From: Pyropia haitanensis
Lineage: Eukaryota; Rhodophyta; Bangiophyceae; Bangiales; Bangiaceae
DNA: 64,000 nt
Assembly (NCBI GenBank): GCA_008729055.1
Contig: SDUX01000006.1
Location: forward strand, 1,683,501-1,747,500
Direction: 5' to 3'
Numbering within the stretch: the stretch's first letter is position 1; each line of letters starts with the position of its first letter. The notes beneath the pieces are model-generated. The model was given only the letters and a program-made list of their open reading frames with translations, did not search any database and was not told the origin of the DNA. A program made the position numbers and the translations under genes. This document shows, in pieces, positions 11,699 to 23,735 of the stretch.

Positions 11699-14600
11699 GG
11701 TGGCGGGCGCCCGGCCGGAAGGCGGACGGAGGGGGTCGTACGAGGAACCAAAGCGGTCGCCGCGACCGTCGACGCAAAGCACCGTGCAGTGGAGAACGAG
11801 GTAGCGTTGCGATGCTCGGGGGGAAAAAAAAGAGGAAGGGGGAACGAGGAGGGGGGTCGTTGTCACGATGCGCGGTGCGGTGGCGGTGGTGGCAGAGGTG
11901 CCGGGCGGTGGCGGTGGCAGCCGGGAGGTACACAGTGGGGAGCGCCACACTCACGCCGGCGGCGGGGGCAGGCGTGGCCGATCGCACAGGCGCGCGCGCA
12001 GGGTGCTGGCGGCGATGCGCGCGCGTCGGTTGGTGACCGTCGGCGTCGCTGCGGGCAGTGCCAGCGGCCAGCGGCGGTGGGATTGCACGCTGTGTTCACG
12101 CACGGGGCGGGGGGGGGTGGGGGGGGGGGGGGGGGGGATGGTGGCGTGCGGTAGGGTGTAGGGCGGATTGGACAGCGGGCGGCGGGATCGTCTGCGTTGC
12201 TGCCGCGGCGCACCCCCTCCCGCAGTGTCGGGGGCGATGCGCCGCCGTGCCCAGCGGTGGCGGGTGGTGGGTGCGGCCGAGCCTTGCAGCCCACAGGGTA
12301 CAGTACGGGCCTTGGGGGGGGGGGGGGGGGCGCGCGTGGGCAGGCCGCGCGGGCGCGGAGTGCGCTGGCCGCGGGTGTCGGGACGCACGCGCGTGCCGCC
12401 CGGCCGCCCCTCCCCCCCCCCGCCCCCCCCCCTCCCTTCAGCCTGTTGCACACGTGCCCGCTCGCAGGGGGGGGGCGGCCGCGGACCTCCCCGGCGCGCC
12501 CGCTCGGGAGATAGCCGCGGCGACCGCGGGCGCGTGTAGGGCGGGGGTTTCCGTGCCGCCGCCGCCCCCCCCCCCCCCCCCCCCCCCCCCCCCGCCCTTC
12601 CCCCCCTCTTCCCCCCCCTCTCCCCCACCGCTGGGGGAGACCGACCCCCACACCCGCGACGGGACACACACTTGCAACAGCCCCGGGCGGCGGCGGCGGC
12701 GGCGGCGGCGGCCAGGCTGGTTGGGGCGTGTCCGCCTGGCGGCGTCTCGCCGCGTCGGTCCCCGCGGCGGGCGTCAAGCGACCGCGCGCGTGGAGAGGAC
12801 GAGTTGGCGGGGGGGGTGGGGGGGGGGGGCGGGGGGGTGGCGGGGGGGCGGGCCCACGGCCCCGCGGTGGTCCCCACACGCACAAGCGCAATCACGCCTG
12901 TTGGGGTTTTGAGGGTGGAGGGGCGAGCGCATTTGGGGCGCGCAGACACCCGGTCCCATACGCCGCCACGGTGGTGGCGGTTGTGCAGACCGGCGGCGGG
13001 CGGCGTGGACGGTGTTCGAGGTGTGGCCGCGGGGCGGCGGTTTTGGAGCAAAGGGAGACGATGGGCGTGCGGGTGGGAGGGGGGGAGAACCGCCACCACC
13101 GCGACAGCCGTGCCAGAGAGGCTGACCACCCCCCCCCCCACAAAGGGTCGTGGGGGGGGTGTGCATCTCCGCTGGGGTGGCGGTTGTCTCGTCGCTGCTG
13201 AACCAACGCCGCCAACAACCGCCGCCGCCAGGCAGATGGGTGTTGGGAGGGGATCCGCCACCGCGGTGAGATCACCCAGGGATCTGGACAGAGGGGCGGA
13301 AAAGCCGACGGGGAGTTTTTGTCCCGCCTTGGCCGTCTGCCTGCGTGTGGACACGCCTTCCATCTGGAAGGCCGCCGCCGCCGCCCCTCGGTCGGGGCGC
13401 CGCGCAGATGCGCCCGCCACCCGATCTCCCATCCTCCCTGTCGACGCTCGCGGCGAGGGTAGAGTGGTGGCGGGTGGCGGGTGTGGCCGTCGGTGCGGGG
13501 TGGTGGCGGATCTGGGTGCGCCCATCGTCTACCGACAGTCCCCCCGTCTCCACCAACAATGGCTCCCGCACCGCTCCACAACCCGCCGCCAAGCGCACCC
13601 GCCACCAGCCGAAACCCGCCACCAAGCGCAGCCGCCACCAACGCTTCCGCCACCAACGCTTCCGCCACCGGGACGAGCCGGTCACGTGGGTGGTGTTCCG
13701 CACCGGCCGTCGAACCCCCCGCGCCGCGTCGGGGACCGCGCGGCCCCAACGCGGCACTAGCTAGGGGCGCACTGCCCGTCCTCGCCCGCACCCGCCGCCG
13801 CCCGTCCGCCGCCGAATCCGCGCCGCCTGCCCGTCCGCCGCCCGCGCGGGCGCCCCCCCAGCCCGTCTTTTCTCCCCAGGATACGGGGGAGGGGCAGGTG
13901 CCGGGGGGGGGGGGGTGAGGGGCGGGGGGGGGGGAGGGGCAGGTGCCGGGGGGGGGGGGGTGAGGGGCAGGGGGGGGTGGGGGGGGAGCGGGGGGGGTGG
14001 TCGTCACGGACGCCGCCACCGTCTCCCAGACGCCCCCCCCGCCCCTGCCGTCTGCGCAGACAGCCACCCGTGGCGTCGTCGCGGGGGGGTGCGGAGGCCG
14101 CGACGGTCCGGCCGGAAGCGCCGCCCCGCGAGGCCCGTGCTGTACCGCTACCGCCCCCCCTGCCCGAGCGCCGACGGCGCGCGCGCCCGCCACGGCCGCG
14201 GGGGGAGGGGGGCGGCGCCGCGACGCGGCGGCCGACGGGAGATGAGGTGGTGGACCGACGCGCCGCCGCCGCCGCCGCGGCGCGGCGTTCCATCGCGTCC
14301 GCCGGCAGCCCCCCCTCCCGCCCGTCCCGCCCGTGCACGTCGGACGGTGCGCGGGGGCGCTCCCACGCGGTGGCGGCGGCCGCCGACGCCCGGCGGCTGC
14401 TGTCTGCCGCGGCGGCGGCGGCGGCCGCCGCCGTGATGGCCGCCGCCGCGGGGCGCGGGTGGGCGGGCGCTCGCCCGCGCGGGGCGGACTCGCCGACACG
14501 GCCGCGCCTGGCGGCGGACTGAGGGAGGGGGGCGCGGCGGCGTGGGGCGGCACGCAGTGGGGACGGGGCTGCGCACGGGCGGCGGCGCACCCGCGGGGGG

Positions 14601-15052
14601 CGGCAGCGGCCGCCACGAAACGGCATCGTCGCGGCCGTGGCGGCGGGGGGGAGGTGTGGCGGCGGCGCGTGGGGGGAGCCGCGGCGGCGCGGCGGGAGCC
14701 GCGCGTGGCGCCCGTGTCGGCGCGGCGGCGGTGGGCCCGCCCGTGCGGGCGGGGCGGCGCCAACGTGGCAGGGGGCACTGCTCCGCGGCCGTGGGTCATG
14801 CAGACGGCTCTTGGGGTCTGTTGTAGCTGTACGCCCCTTGCTGTGCGTGCGCGGCGGCGGCGGACAGAGGCTGCCAGTCCCGCGCCCCGCTGCCGCGCGC
14901 CCACGCCTGGGGCTCCTTGCTCCCCGCGGCTCCCCGGTCGACTCCCCATCCCACCGACGCACCGTCGCGCCCGTGCCCTCCATAACAACCCCCCTCAGTT
15001 CCCCTCGACAGATCCCCCCACCTCCCCTCCACCCCGTGGCTGCCCTCCCCGG
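11699..15052. other. 3.3-kb region without a supported gene
   Basis: Many long frames overlap on both strands because stop codons are rare at this GC content, but none shows a domain, signal or consistent third-position bias. Features seen: C/G homopolymers (12111-12138, 12564-12592), a short tandem array of gccaccaacgctt-like units (13600-13670), and a 45-bp direct duplication with G13 runs (about 13889-13969). A weakly gene-like segment at 14200-14520 reads as Ala-rich protein on either strand; I cannot choose a strand. Confidence 0.45.
13889..13969. repeat. Direct duplication with G-runs
   Basis: The unit ggaggggcaggtgccg plus a G12-13 run plus tgagggg occurs twice, about 45 bp apart. Confidence 0.75.
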
Positions 15053-16359
15053 TCAGTACACATCCAGCACCTCGGCGTGTTCAATCACGTCACCGCCGAC
15101 CAGTTCGGCCATAACCGCCCGCCCATCCCCCCCCACCACATAGCCAACGACCGAAAAAGCACCGTCGAGCAGGTTGAGCCCCGCGGGCGTCACCGACGGG
15201 TCGCTCTTGACGAGGAACACGCCCCCATTCCCGCCGTTGGTGTCGGTCGGCGGCCGCGCCAGCGCCACCGCGCCGTACGCGTTAAAGTTGAGCACCGGCC
15301 GCGCCGCGTAGCGCCCCGCCTCTTCCAGCGTCTCGCCATACACCACCTCCCCGTCGCCGCCCGCGAGCGCCACCTCCAGCGGCACCGCCGTGCCGCCCGT
15401 CAGCGCCGCGACGACGGCGACCTCGTCGACGCCCAGCCGGGCGCCACGGAAATCCCCCGCCCGCACCCGCGCGAGGAACGCGCCCGCACTCGCCGGCGCG
15501 TTGAGGCCGTCCACCTCAATCACCATCCGCCCGCGCCGGGCCACGTCCACCCCCACCAACGCCCGCCGCGGGAAGGGCGTCACGCCCGGCGCCTCCGCCG
15601 CCGCCGCCGCCGCACGGGCGGTGACGACCCCGCCCGGCCCGCCGCCGAGCGCCTCGGCGGCGGACGTGGCGGCCACGTCGAGCGCGGCGAGCGCCGCCTC
15701 CTGCGCCGCCACCACCGCCGGCCGCAGCCGGGGCCCCCGCCCCCCCGCCGCCGCCGCCTCCATCGACCGCACCCCCGCGCGGACCGTGTCGAGCGCCGCC
15801 CGCACGCGGTCGGCGGCGGCGGCGTTGGCGTCGCCGTCCACGGCGGCGAGGAGCGCCCGCTCCGCCGCGGGCAGCGCCGCCGCCGCTGACCGGGCGGCGG
15901 CGGCGATCGCGTCGGGCGGCTTGAGGCCGCCCGCCGCCTGCACCTCCCCGCCCGAGGAGCGGATGTTGCCCGACGAGGCGGTGGTGACGCCGCCCAGCGG
16001 GCGGCCGACGGCGGCGACCGCCGCGGCGGTGCGGGTCGGCAGTGGCAGCGCGTCGAGGAGGATGACCTGCGCGTTGGTGGTGGGGGGGGCGGGCGGCAGC
16101 CGGTAGGTGGGGGGGATGTTGGCGCCCGCGGGGGGGGGGAGGGGGAGCGCCAGCAGCGCCGCGAGCGCCGCGGCCGCGACGGCGGCGGCCGCCGCGGACG
16201 GGGAGGGCGGCGAAAGACGGGGTGCCCGCGGCTGGGGGGGGGGGGGGTGCCGCGCGTGGGGGGGGGGACCCGCATCGTCGCCGCCGCCAGGGGGCGCCCG
16301 CGCCGCGCCGCGGCCGCCGGCGTGGCGCGCAGGGGCGGCGGGGCGAGGAACGCCGCCAT
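15053..16359 (-). CDS. CYP38/TLP40-like thylakoid-lumen cyclophilin
   Basis: Plastid cyclophilin-fold protein of the CYP38 (TLP40) type, which assists photosystem II assembly in the lumen. The ATG at 16359 gives a plastid transit sequence (MAAFLAPPPLRATPAAAARR). A hydrophobic lumenal transfer segment follows (AAAAAVAAAALAALLALPLP, then PPAGAN, where cleavage is likely). A mid region rich in Ala helices fits the helical N-domain. The C-terminal cyclophilin-like part starts RMVIEVDGLNAPASAGAFL and ends with GGVFLVKSDPSVTPAGLNLL, DGAFSVVGYVV and GDVIEHAEVLDVY, close to the FLLK...LDGxYxVFGYV ending of CYP38. The frame shifts in the G runs at about 16234-16269; one added base would make 435 residues. 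The canonical isomerase residues (RxxxxFMxQxGD) are not visible, as in CYP38, so a chaperone-like role is likelier than catalysis. Confidence 0.75.
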
Positions 16360-16795
16360 GCCGACGACCAGCGGGGAGGCGCCGCCGCAGACACGACCAC
16401 GGGTTTGAAGGGCAGCGAGGAAGCGGTGACAGGCAGAGCACAGCAGGACAATGGGGGGGCGGCGAGCGGGCGGGGTGGCGTGGGGGGGGGGGGCGAGCAC
16501 GGTAGGGACGACGCGTCTGACGCTGGGGACGGTGGCGCGGACGCGCGCGGCGCGCGGACGCGCGCGGCGCGCGGCGAGGACCGCCACGACACGTGTCGTG
16601 ACGGCCACCACCACTCGCGGCGCAGATCCGGGCGAGACGGTGGATCTGCGACGGGGGGAGGTGCATTCTGTTTGTTGCACCCGAGGCTTGATCTCCATCG
16701 CGTCTGGTGCCCGCGGGACTGGGCTCCCGCCGCGCCCGCGGCAGCGCTGCGCAGGGACACGGGCGAGCAGCACGACCGACAGACCACGGCAACGG

Positions 16796-17068
16796 TCAAT
16801 GCAAAGAAACAGGCCGACGCTCAGGGTGACGCGGCGTCAGCCGTCGCGGGCGGCGGCGGCGGCCGGGCCGCCACGGGCGGCGGCGGGGTCCACACGGGCG
16901 GCACGGGCACCCCCCCCCCCCTCCCCCATCCTCCGAGGAGGCGACGCCCTCGTCCCCCCCCGACCCCCCCCGCTCCTCATCATCCTCGAGCGTGTCCACC
17001 CCCCCCGTCGCATCCTTGGCCCGCCGCGCCCGCGACGCGTCATCCCCGACACCGCCGTCGCCGTCGCG

Positions 17069-17103
<35 letters not shown>

Positions 17104-19785
17104 CGAGGAGGGTGTCCGTCATGCGCGCGTGCGGGATGAGCACCCACGTCAGCGGGACGGTCAGGAGGGGCAGGCCGACGTGGCCAACGGCGAGGAGCAG
17201 GGGCAGGTTGGTAAAGTCGCACCGCCCGACGGGCGGCGTCGTGATGCCCGCCACCTGGATGGCGAGCGCGCCCAGGCTCGACGACACCGCGTGGCCATAG
17301 TTGGCAAAGCCGGAGAGGACGGCGTAGGCGGTGGCCTCCACGCCGGGGGGGCACAGCTTGGAGATGAGCACCACGCTGGGCATCCAGTCGAGCATGAAGA
17401 CCTGCCGGCGGTTGCGGGGGGGAGGAGCGAGGGGGGGGGGGGGGGGGGGGGGCGCCCGCGGCAGGCCACGGTCACAGCGGCAAGGACGGGAGCGCGTGGC
17501 GGTGAGCGATCCGTGCAGGGGAGATGGGACAGGCGTCCCGGCGGGCGAGCCGGTCCGCCAACGCTCGAGACGCGGCTGCGCCAGCCTGTAGGACGACCAC
17601 TGCCGCGGCACCAGCCACGCCCCTCCCCACTCGCTCCCCCTTCTCCCACCTCCACTCCCTCTCCCGCTTTGGCCTTCCATGCATCGCCATCCCCTCTCCT
17701 TTGTCTCCCCCCCATGCCCCCCCCCCCCCCCCTGGTTCGCCAACGCACCACCTCCTGCAGCATGCTGTCGCCCAGGATGTAAAACAGCCGGTCGCTAATC
17801 CCCACCCGCCGGTTCCACCGCAGCACCATCACGATATCCACCGTCGCGGCCGCCACCTGCAGCACCGTCGTGGTCCAAAACGCGCGGCGGTACCACGTGC
17901 GCGACAGGCACACCTGGAAGAGCACGGCGCCGACAATGCCCGCGACGCTGCCAATCATGGCCGTCCAGGCGAGGAAGAAGGGGCGGTCAAACGCGGGGCC
18001 GCCAGGCACGCAGTCGGCGGTGCCCGTGTAAAAGACGTCGAGCGCGCCCCGCAGCTGCAGGTTCATCGCAGACGTGAGGAACCTGACCGGGGGGGGGAGG
18101 AGGGGGGGAGGGAGGGGGGAGGAGGGGGGGAGGGAGGGGGGGAAACGCCAGACGAGGGGAAACGGAAATCCAGACGAGCCAGAATCAGAGCACGGGGAGG
18201 CCCCCCCCGCGGCGGTCACGGTCAGCACGCCGCCACGCGCGCGCGCCGTCGCGGGCGTCGGCCGCCGCCCGCCCCGACGCGGGCGGCCACCCCGCCGCGG
18301 CCCAACCCCCCGGGGTGGAGAAAAAACGTACATGTACACTTGCGCTTTGGCTGCGGCCGTCACCGCAACGGCGCGTGGGGGGGGGACACCCGCCGTGCGC
18401 CGCGCCGCGCCGCGGGCGCACCACCGGCGGCGGCGACCGCCAATGGCGGGTGTCACAGAACGACCGAGGGAGCGTCAGCATCGGCACGGCTGTGGCGCGC
18501 CGCGGCGGGTGCGGTGCGGACCCCCCCTGCCCTCCTCCCACGCCCCACTGCCGCCTCGTCGCTGCGGTCGGTCCCCCCCCGCCTTTGCCCAGCGACCGGT
18601 CTACGCTCCTTGTCTAGAGTCACTCGCGTATGGCCGCGCGTCCTTGCCATGCCCCCGCCCCCCCCCCCTCCCCCCTCCAGCAGTGGCGTCCCACCAAGAC
18701 CACACCCCCCCCCAAAACCGAGCGGGACGTACCCATCACCGGCGGCAACGCCCACAGCGACACCCCACACACCGCCACGCTCGTCGAGATGGACACCGCC
18801 GCAGCGACCGGCGGGCGCGCCCACAGCGACGCCGCCGCCAAGCCGAGCGCCCCCCCCGCGACGAGCGCGCCCACCCCAAACACCTCCCGGTGGCCCCGCA
18901 CGAGCGCCCGCCCGCGCCGCTGGTCCCGCCGCCCCACCCGTGGCTCGCCCACCCAGCCGGCGGCAACCGGCAGGAGCACCTGCGCGGCAAAGGGGGCGGC
19001 GACCCACCAAAAGAGCGCCGCGTCGCCACGGGAGACGACGCCGACGAGGCCCGACGCGCCGAGTGCGCCGACCATGATGAACGCCCACACCGCCGAGACG
19101 AGGTCGCCGCCCGTGGCGGGCTTGGCCATCATCAGCCGCGTGTAGGCGCCCTCGACCAGGAGGTCCACTGGCAGGGAGGGGCGCCGCGCAGGGCGGCACA
19201 CGTACCAGAGCAGCGGGCGACACCGTGACCAGCGTCCCCTCGGCTGATGGTCAGTCACGTCCAGCCAACGGGAGCCGCGGAACGCCGTCACCCCTGTCGG
19301 CCCCCCCTGCACCTAGCGCTCCCTTCCCACCTCGTCCCGACCTTACCTGTAGCGGTCTCGAGGGTCAACACAAAGAGCAGCGACGCGGCGATGGCCCCGC
19401 CCCCCGGAATCCCACGCAGCGGCGCCGCGGCGAGCGCGACGGCCGCGGCGGTCCCCGTGACGGCCGAGCCGATCAGGTACGGCCGCTTGTGGTACCCCCA
19501 CAGCGGCACCGTGTCGGACAGCGCGCCGATGAGGGGCTTGAGCGCCCACGGCAGCCGCGAGACGGTAAAGAACGCCTGGTACTGCGCCGGGTCGGTGACG
19601 CCCACCGCGTCGCGGAGGTAGGGCAGGAAGGAGGTGTAGGTGAGGATATTGACGACGCCCTTGACGCCGCCATAGGCGGAGAAGAGGAGCGCCACAAAGC
19701 GCCAGCCAAAGTTGCCAAACAGGCGCTCCCAGTAGCACGCGAAGCGCGTAAAGGGGTTGAGGTCCCGCAGGGAGGGGAGCGCCAT
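16796..19785 (-). CDS. Folate-biopterin (BT1 family) transporter
   Basis: Twelve-helix transporter of the BT1/folate-biopterin family, placed in plastid or plasma membranes of algae, plants and protists. Exons: 19347-19785, about 18729-19167, 17749-18082, 16796-17401 (about 605 residues). Exon 1 has the family opening FACYWERLFGNFGWRFVALL, GGVKGVVNILTYTSFLPYLR and the conserved LPWALKPLIGALSDTVPLWG then YHKRPYLI. Exon 2 has GAYTRLMM and four helices. Exon 3 carries the lumenal segment ending LFYILGDSMLQEV. Exon 4 opens MLDWMPSVVLISKLCPPGVE and the helix ATAYAVLSGFANYGHAVSSS. The tail after TDTLLDG is Gly/Asp-rich and acidic. Between exons 2 and 3 only a weak donor (AC|GTCCCG) keeps the frame; the stronger GTACGT four bases earlier does not. 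Folate versus another pteridine cannot be decided. Confidence 0.85.
19168..19346 (-). other. Intron 1 of the BT1 transporter gene
   Basis: 179-nt GT-AG intron, phase 1. The donor GTAAGG follows GAGACCGCTACAG and the acceptor CTGCCAG precedes TGGACCTC. Joined codons read through the conserved TATVDLLVEGAY segment. Confidence 0.85.
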
Positions 19786-21587
19786 TGGGAAGGGGATAAG
19801 CGAAGGAGAGCGGGGGATGAAGAGTTGGAGAGCTGCCGTCGACCACGGACTACCAACGACGGCGACGGCCCCAAGCTACCCTCTCGGTGACATCCACGCG
19901 GCAGCAGAGGCGGCAGGGAATGCGCTCTTGACCTTTCAGGCTGGTCGAGCTTGAGTGAGCTCGGCGGCTCGGTGGCAGACCGCAGCCGCCGTCGGGGGTG
20001 TGCGGCCAGAGATATATACCGTCGCGACTTGCCCTACGCCTCCCCCACCCCCCCTGCCTCTGCAGCTCCGGCACGCCCACACTCCCGTCGGCTCCCTCGC
20101 GTGCGCTCGCGCGCCCGCGCGCTCGGCCAGCCGGCCACAGCCGCTGTGGCCTGCCACTTCGCCAGCCCACTGTCGGGAGGCGCCGGCCGCCACGCCTCGC
20201 CTCCCGGCAGTGCGAAGGAAGGACGCGGCACGCCAGTGGGGAGCGCACCTCTCATCCCCCCACCCCCCCCCCCCCACCCACCCGTCAGGCAAGGGAAAAA
20301 GGGGGACGAGGTGCGTGCGCGCGCGCCTCCCAGTCTGTCACGCTGCGGCGGGCTGAGGGTTCACGGCTGCCAGCTGCGCCTGCCAACCTCTTTCAGAAGG
20401 AGGGGGGGGGGGGGGGGGGGTGCCGCGGCGCCCGGCGGCTGGTGCGCCCCCGCGCCGCAACTGCGTGTGCGTGGTGTATGCGTGTGCGTGTCGGTTGCCG
20501 TGCGCGGAGCGGGCCCCGAGCGTCCGGTGCGTGGGCATGAACAAGCTCGAGGGGGGCCACGGGAAGGGACCGCGCTTGGTCGCCAGTGGTTGCGGCGTGC
20601 CTCTTTTTCTTTGTTTCCCGGCCATCTGTCGTCGCCTGACAAGGGCCGGGGGGCGTGCGGGCCCACCACCCGGGGGTGGCACGGACGCCAGGCAGGCAGC
20701 GATGGTGTGTGCGTTGCGGGCGCGTCTGCGCTGGGAGGTTTGCTTGCCCCCGCCGCGCGCGGCCGGCGGACGACGCGCGGCGGCGGTGGCTGGCGTGCGG
20801 CGAGGGTTGGTCCAACGCGCGTCGAGCCGCCCCACGCCCACGCGAGTCGCATCGCCGGCGCACCGCCACTGCCAGAGGTGAGTGGAGCAAGGCGGCGGGG
20901 GGGGCACACGCCGGGAGGAGGCGTGGGAGGGAGCGCTCCGCCCACGGCTCGTCTGTGTGTTCGCCAGGGGCCGCACTGCGGCCGCTCGCAAACACACAGG
21001 CGGCCGTCGCAGCCACCACGGCCAGAGGGGCGTGGGGGGGGGGCGGCGCTCGCCGGTCACTCGTACCGCCAGGCGCCCCCGCCCGGGAGGATTCGTGTAC
21101 TGCGCGGCCCGCTCGGAGGCGGACCCACCTCAACGCCCCACCGCGCCGCCCCTTGCCGTCGCCTGTCGCCTGGTGACGGGGGGCGGGGGTGTCGGGCAGG
21201 GGATCTCTGCCGCCCGGGAACAGTGGGGCGAGAGCAACGGGAAGGGGGGAGGTGAAGCAGGGTGCCCTTCGACGGGCGCGCCCACTGCTCTCCGGCGTTT
21301 CAGCAGCGGCAACGGCGACGCGTCCGCTGACATGCTGTCAATCTTGTGAATCTCGGCAGCCATCGACAGACCTGTATTTCGACACCACAAGGACTGAAGT
21401 ACCACCAAGTGATGTGACACGGACAGTGACAGAAAATTCAGACAGCACCATTGACTGTGTCAAAGAACGACTTGATGAATCGTTCCAAAGCGTAATTGGT
21501 TACTCAAGCGTGTCCCGCAAGGAAAAGCGCCGCCGTCGCCACCCACCCTCCCCACCTCCACCGCCTGTCTCCCTCACATCTGCCCCG
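19786..21587. other. Upstream region of the BT1 gene; no supported gene
   Basis: Contains a TATA-like site (20011-20020) for the BT1 gene. Beyond it, frames on both strands show no domains. A G19-20 run lies at about 20401-20420. From 21330 to 21500 the GC content falls sharply; short unrecognised sequence there precedes the 3' end of the flavoprotein gene. Confidence 0.45.
20011..20020 (-). promoter_or_regulatory. TATA-like box of the BT1 gene
   Basis: GGTATATATC on the minus strand, about 230 bp before the ATG at 19785. It is the only TATA-like octamer nearby in a GC-saturated region. The role is inferred from position. Confidence 0.4.
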
Positions 21588-23735
21588 TCACGCCAGCAGC
21601 CGCCGGCACAGCAGCGCCGCCGCCACCCCCCCGGCCGCCACCCCCGCCCACCGCAGCCGCCGCCCAATTTGTACCGACTTGGCCAGCACCGACGCGTACG
21701 AGTCGCCGCGGACGAGCGCCACAAACGCCGGCGGCGGGATGACGCCGCAGCTGACCTTCCACGCCGCCATGTGGAGGCGGAGCCGGCCCAGCGTCATCGC
21801 CATCCGCACCACCCCCACCGCGTAGCCGAGGAACCCGTCGCACGGCGCGGCGTTGGTGTAGTTGAAGCCGTTCATCCGGGCCGACAGCCCGCACAGGGCG
21901 GACGCCTCGGCCGACCGGACGGCCGCGTACGTGGCGAGCGCGGCGTGCAGGGCGGGGAGGCCCGCCGACCGCCCGCTGCCGTTGCAGCCGCCGTGCTCAC
22001 CACCGCCGGCCGCACCCCCCCCCCCAGGCGGGGCGGGGCAGTCAATGGCGGAAATCAGCGCGTCCACGTCGGTCAGCCCCGAGTTGACCCCCTGCCCCAG
22101 GTCCGGTGGCACCGGGTGGGCGGCGTCCCCCAACAGCACGACCCCCCCTACGCCAAGGCCACCGCCGACGACGGCGGCGTTGTCGCGGTCCCCGTCGGCC
22201 ACCGGCGTCACCGCCGCGACCAGCGAGTGCGGCACAATCATGCGGGGCAGGGTGCCGGCGGGGGCGGCGGCCACCGCCGCCGCTGACGCCTCGTCCTTCA
22301 GCATGGACGCCCCCCCTCCCGGCACGTGAGGAAAGTTTTCGTCAAACAGGCGCAGCAGCTCTGGCCCCGTCTTGACCGCCCACAGGTCGTGGCAAGGGGG
22401 GGCGAGCACCAGCGACAGGGGCACCGCGCCCGCGTCGTCGTCGCCGGTGCGGAACGCGACGAGAGTGAACTGGCGCGCCCGCGGGCGGACGCTGGCGCCG
22501 ACGATGCCAGCGCCAACAACAGAGACCAAATCGGGGGCAGGGGTGGCGGGAAGGGAAGCCGCCGGGGGCGGTGCGCCCTCTGGAGCGAGGTGCCCAAGCA
22601 CGGGGTGCCCGATGGGCATCGGGACAGCCTTGAAGAGCCACCCCTGCGTGCCATACGGGTAGTTGGTGGCCCCAAAGCCGCCGGGCGCTTCAACGCGCAC
22701 ACCACCCGTCACCACGCACGCCGCCGGCCGGGTGGGCTCCGGCGGCGGGGCACCTGCTCCCTCTAACGGCGGCCGGCAAGCGGCGGAAAAGGCCCAGCGC
22801 CCGTCGTGCACGGCTGTTGCGCTCGCCATGCCACCACCCATCCCGCCGTCCCCGCCAGCCGCAGCCTCGGTCACGGGCTCCACCCCCGCAACTGACGCCG
22901 CCGCGGCTAGCGCGCCACGAACCACCGATGAGCAGCCGTCGCAGCCGAGAAGGAGCCCCGCACGCACCGTCTCGGCTTCTCCCCCCGCGCTGCCCACGGG
23001 TGCCAGCGTCACAGCAATGGGTAGGGAGGGCACCGTGCCCCCGGTGGCACCGTCCGAGTCTCGCCGCCCAAACGTAACCCCCGTCACGGCGGTTCCCAGG
23101 CGGATGGTGACGCCAGCCTCTTTTGCGGCCGCCACCAGCACCTCTTGCAGCCGCTGCCGACGCACAAGCCACGTTGGTCGCCGGCCGGGGAGCGGCGTGC
23201 GAGTGCGGACGACAGGGACGCCCTTCCCCCAGGGCCGAAAGGTCCAGAAGCGCAAGCCCTGAGGGGAGACGCGGGCGCGACGGCGGAGCGCAGTAGCCAC
23301 GTCAAAAGCAGCCAACTTGGACGGACCCGCCGTCGCAGGCGGGTGGCCGTTTGTATCTCCAACAACGTCGCTTCCGCTACCGCCGCCACCGCCGTTTCCG
23401 TTGAGGGCGCCATCGCCATCTGAAAGATAGCGCGTGGCCGCCGCCAACACACCTTCCAGCACTTCTTGCCCCTTGTGGCTGATGCCCATGGCGTAGGTGC
23501 GGTTGGGGTCGGTGGCAACGAGCGCCTCGGCACGCTCCACCACCGTCACATCCTTCCAACCGCGGGCGACCAGGTGGAGGGCGACGGTGAGGCCAACGGG
23601 GCCACCGCCCACGATCACCGTTGGCGTGGGGGGAACCCCGGAGGGAGCGGCTCGGGGGACCGCCATGGAGGTGGACGAGGGGGGGGGGCGGAAGGAGACC
23701 TGCCCAAACGCGAGCGAGAGTAGCGAGGCAGGCAC
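21588..23735 (-). CDS. Kynurenine 3-monooxygenase-like FAD monooxygenase
   Basis: 715-residue single-exon flavoprotein of the aromatic-ring hydroxylase superfamily, nearest in pattern to kynurenine 3-monooxygenase. The FAD-binding fold starts TVIVGGGPVGLTVALHLVAR (GxGxxG at residues 43-48) with the acidic end at VVERAEAL. Then DPNRTYAMGISHKGQEVLEG resembles the KMO segment that binds flavin and substrate. The second FAD motif LLLGCDGCSSVVRGAL (DG near residue 265) and the third, GVVLLGDAAHPVPPDLGQG (near 540), are intact. A hydrophobic C-terminal helix (AGVAAGGVAAALLCRRLL) could anchor it in a membrane, as in mitochondrial outer-membrane KMO. The start may be M1 or M24 (23666); the first is preceded by no clear signal. 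Plant and algal relatives are often only called FAD/NAD(P)-binding oxidoreductases, so the substrate is uncertain. Confidence 0.8.
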   Translation of the reverse strand: MPASLLSLAFGQVSFRPPPSSTSMAVPRAAPSGVPPTPTVIVGGGPVGLTVALHLVARGWKDVTVVERAEALVATDPNRTYAMGISHKGQEVLEGVLAAATRYLSDGDGALNGNGGGGGSGSDVVGDTNGHPPATAGPSKLAAFDVATALRRRARVSPQGLRFWTFRPWGKGVPVVRTRTPLPGRRPTWLVRRQRLQEVLVAAAKEAGVTIRLGTAVTGVTFGRRDSDGATGGTVPSLPIAVTLAPVGSAGGEAETVRAGLLLGCDGCSSVVRGALAAAASVAGVEPVTEAAAGGDGGMGGGMASATAVHDGRWAFSAACRPPLEGAGAPPPEPTRPAACVVTGGVRVEAPGGFGATNYPYGTQGWLFKAVPMPIGHPVLGHLAPEGAPPPAASLPATPAPDLVSVVGAGIVGASVRPRARQFTLVAFRTGDDDAGAVPLSLVLAPPCHDLWAVKTGPELLRLFDENFPHVPGGGASMLKDEASAAAVAAAPAGTLPRMIVPHSLVAAVTPVADGDRDNAAVVGGGLGVGGVVLLGDAAHPVPPDLGQGVNSGLTDVDALISAIDCPAPPGGGGAAGGGEHGGCNGSGRSAGLPALHAALATYAAVRSAEASALCGLSARMNGFNYTNAAPCDGFLGYAVGVVRMAMTLGRLRLHMAAWKVSCGVIPPPAFVALVRGDSYASVLAKSVQIGRRLRWAGVAAGGVAAALLCRRLLA

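Noticed and set aside
14200..14520. Ala-rich frames on both strands as a gene
   Set aside because: Both strands translate equally well because of GCC/GGC symmetry; no domain or targeting signal decides between them.
18620..19312. Separate membrane-protein gene at 18.6-19.3 kb
   Set aside because: It is exon 2 of the BT1 transporter with intron read-through at both ends; splice sites join it to exon 1.
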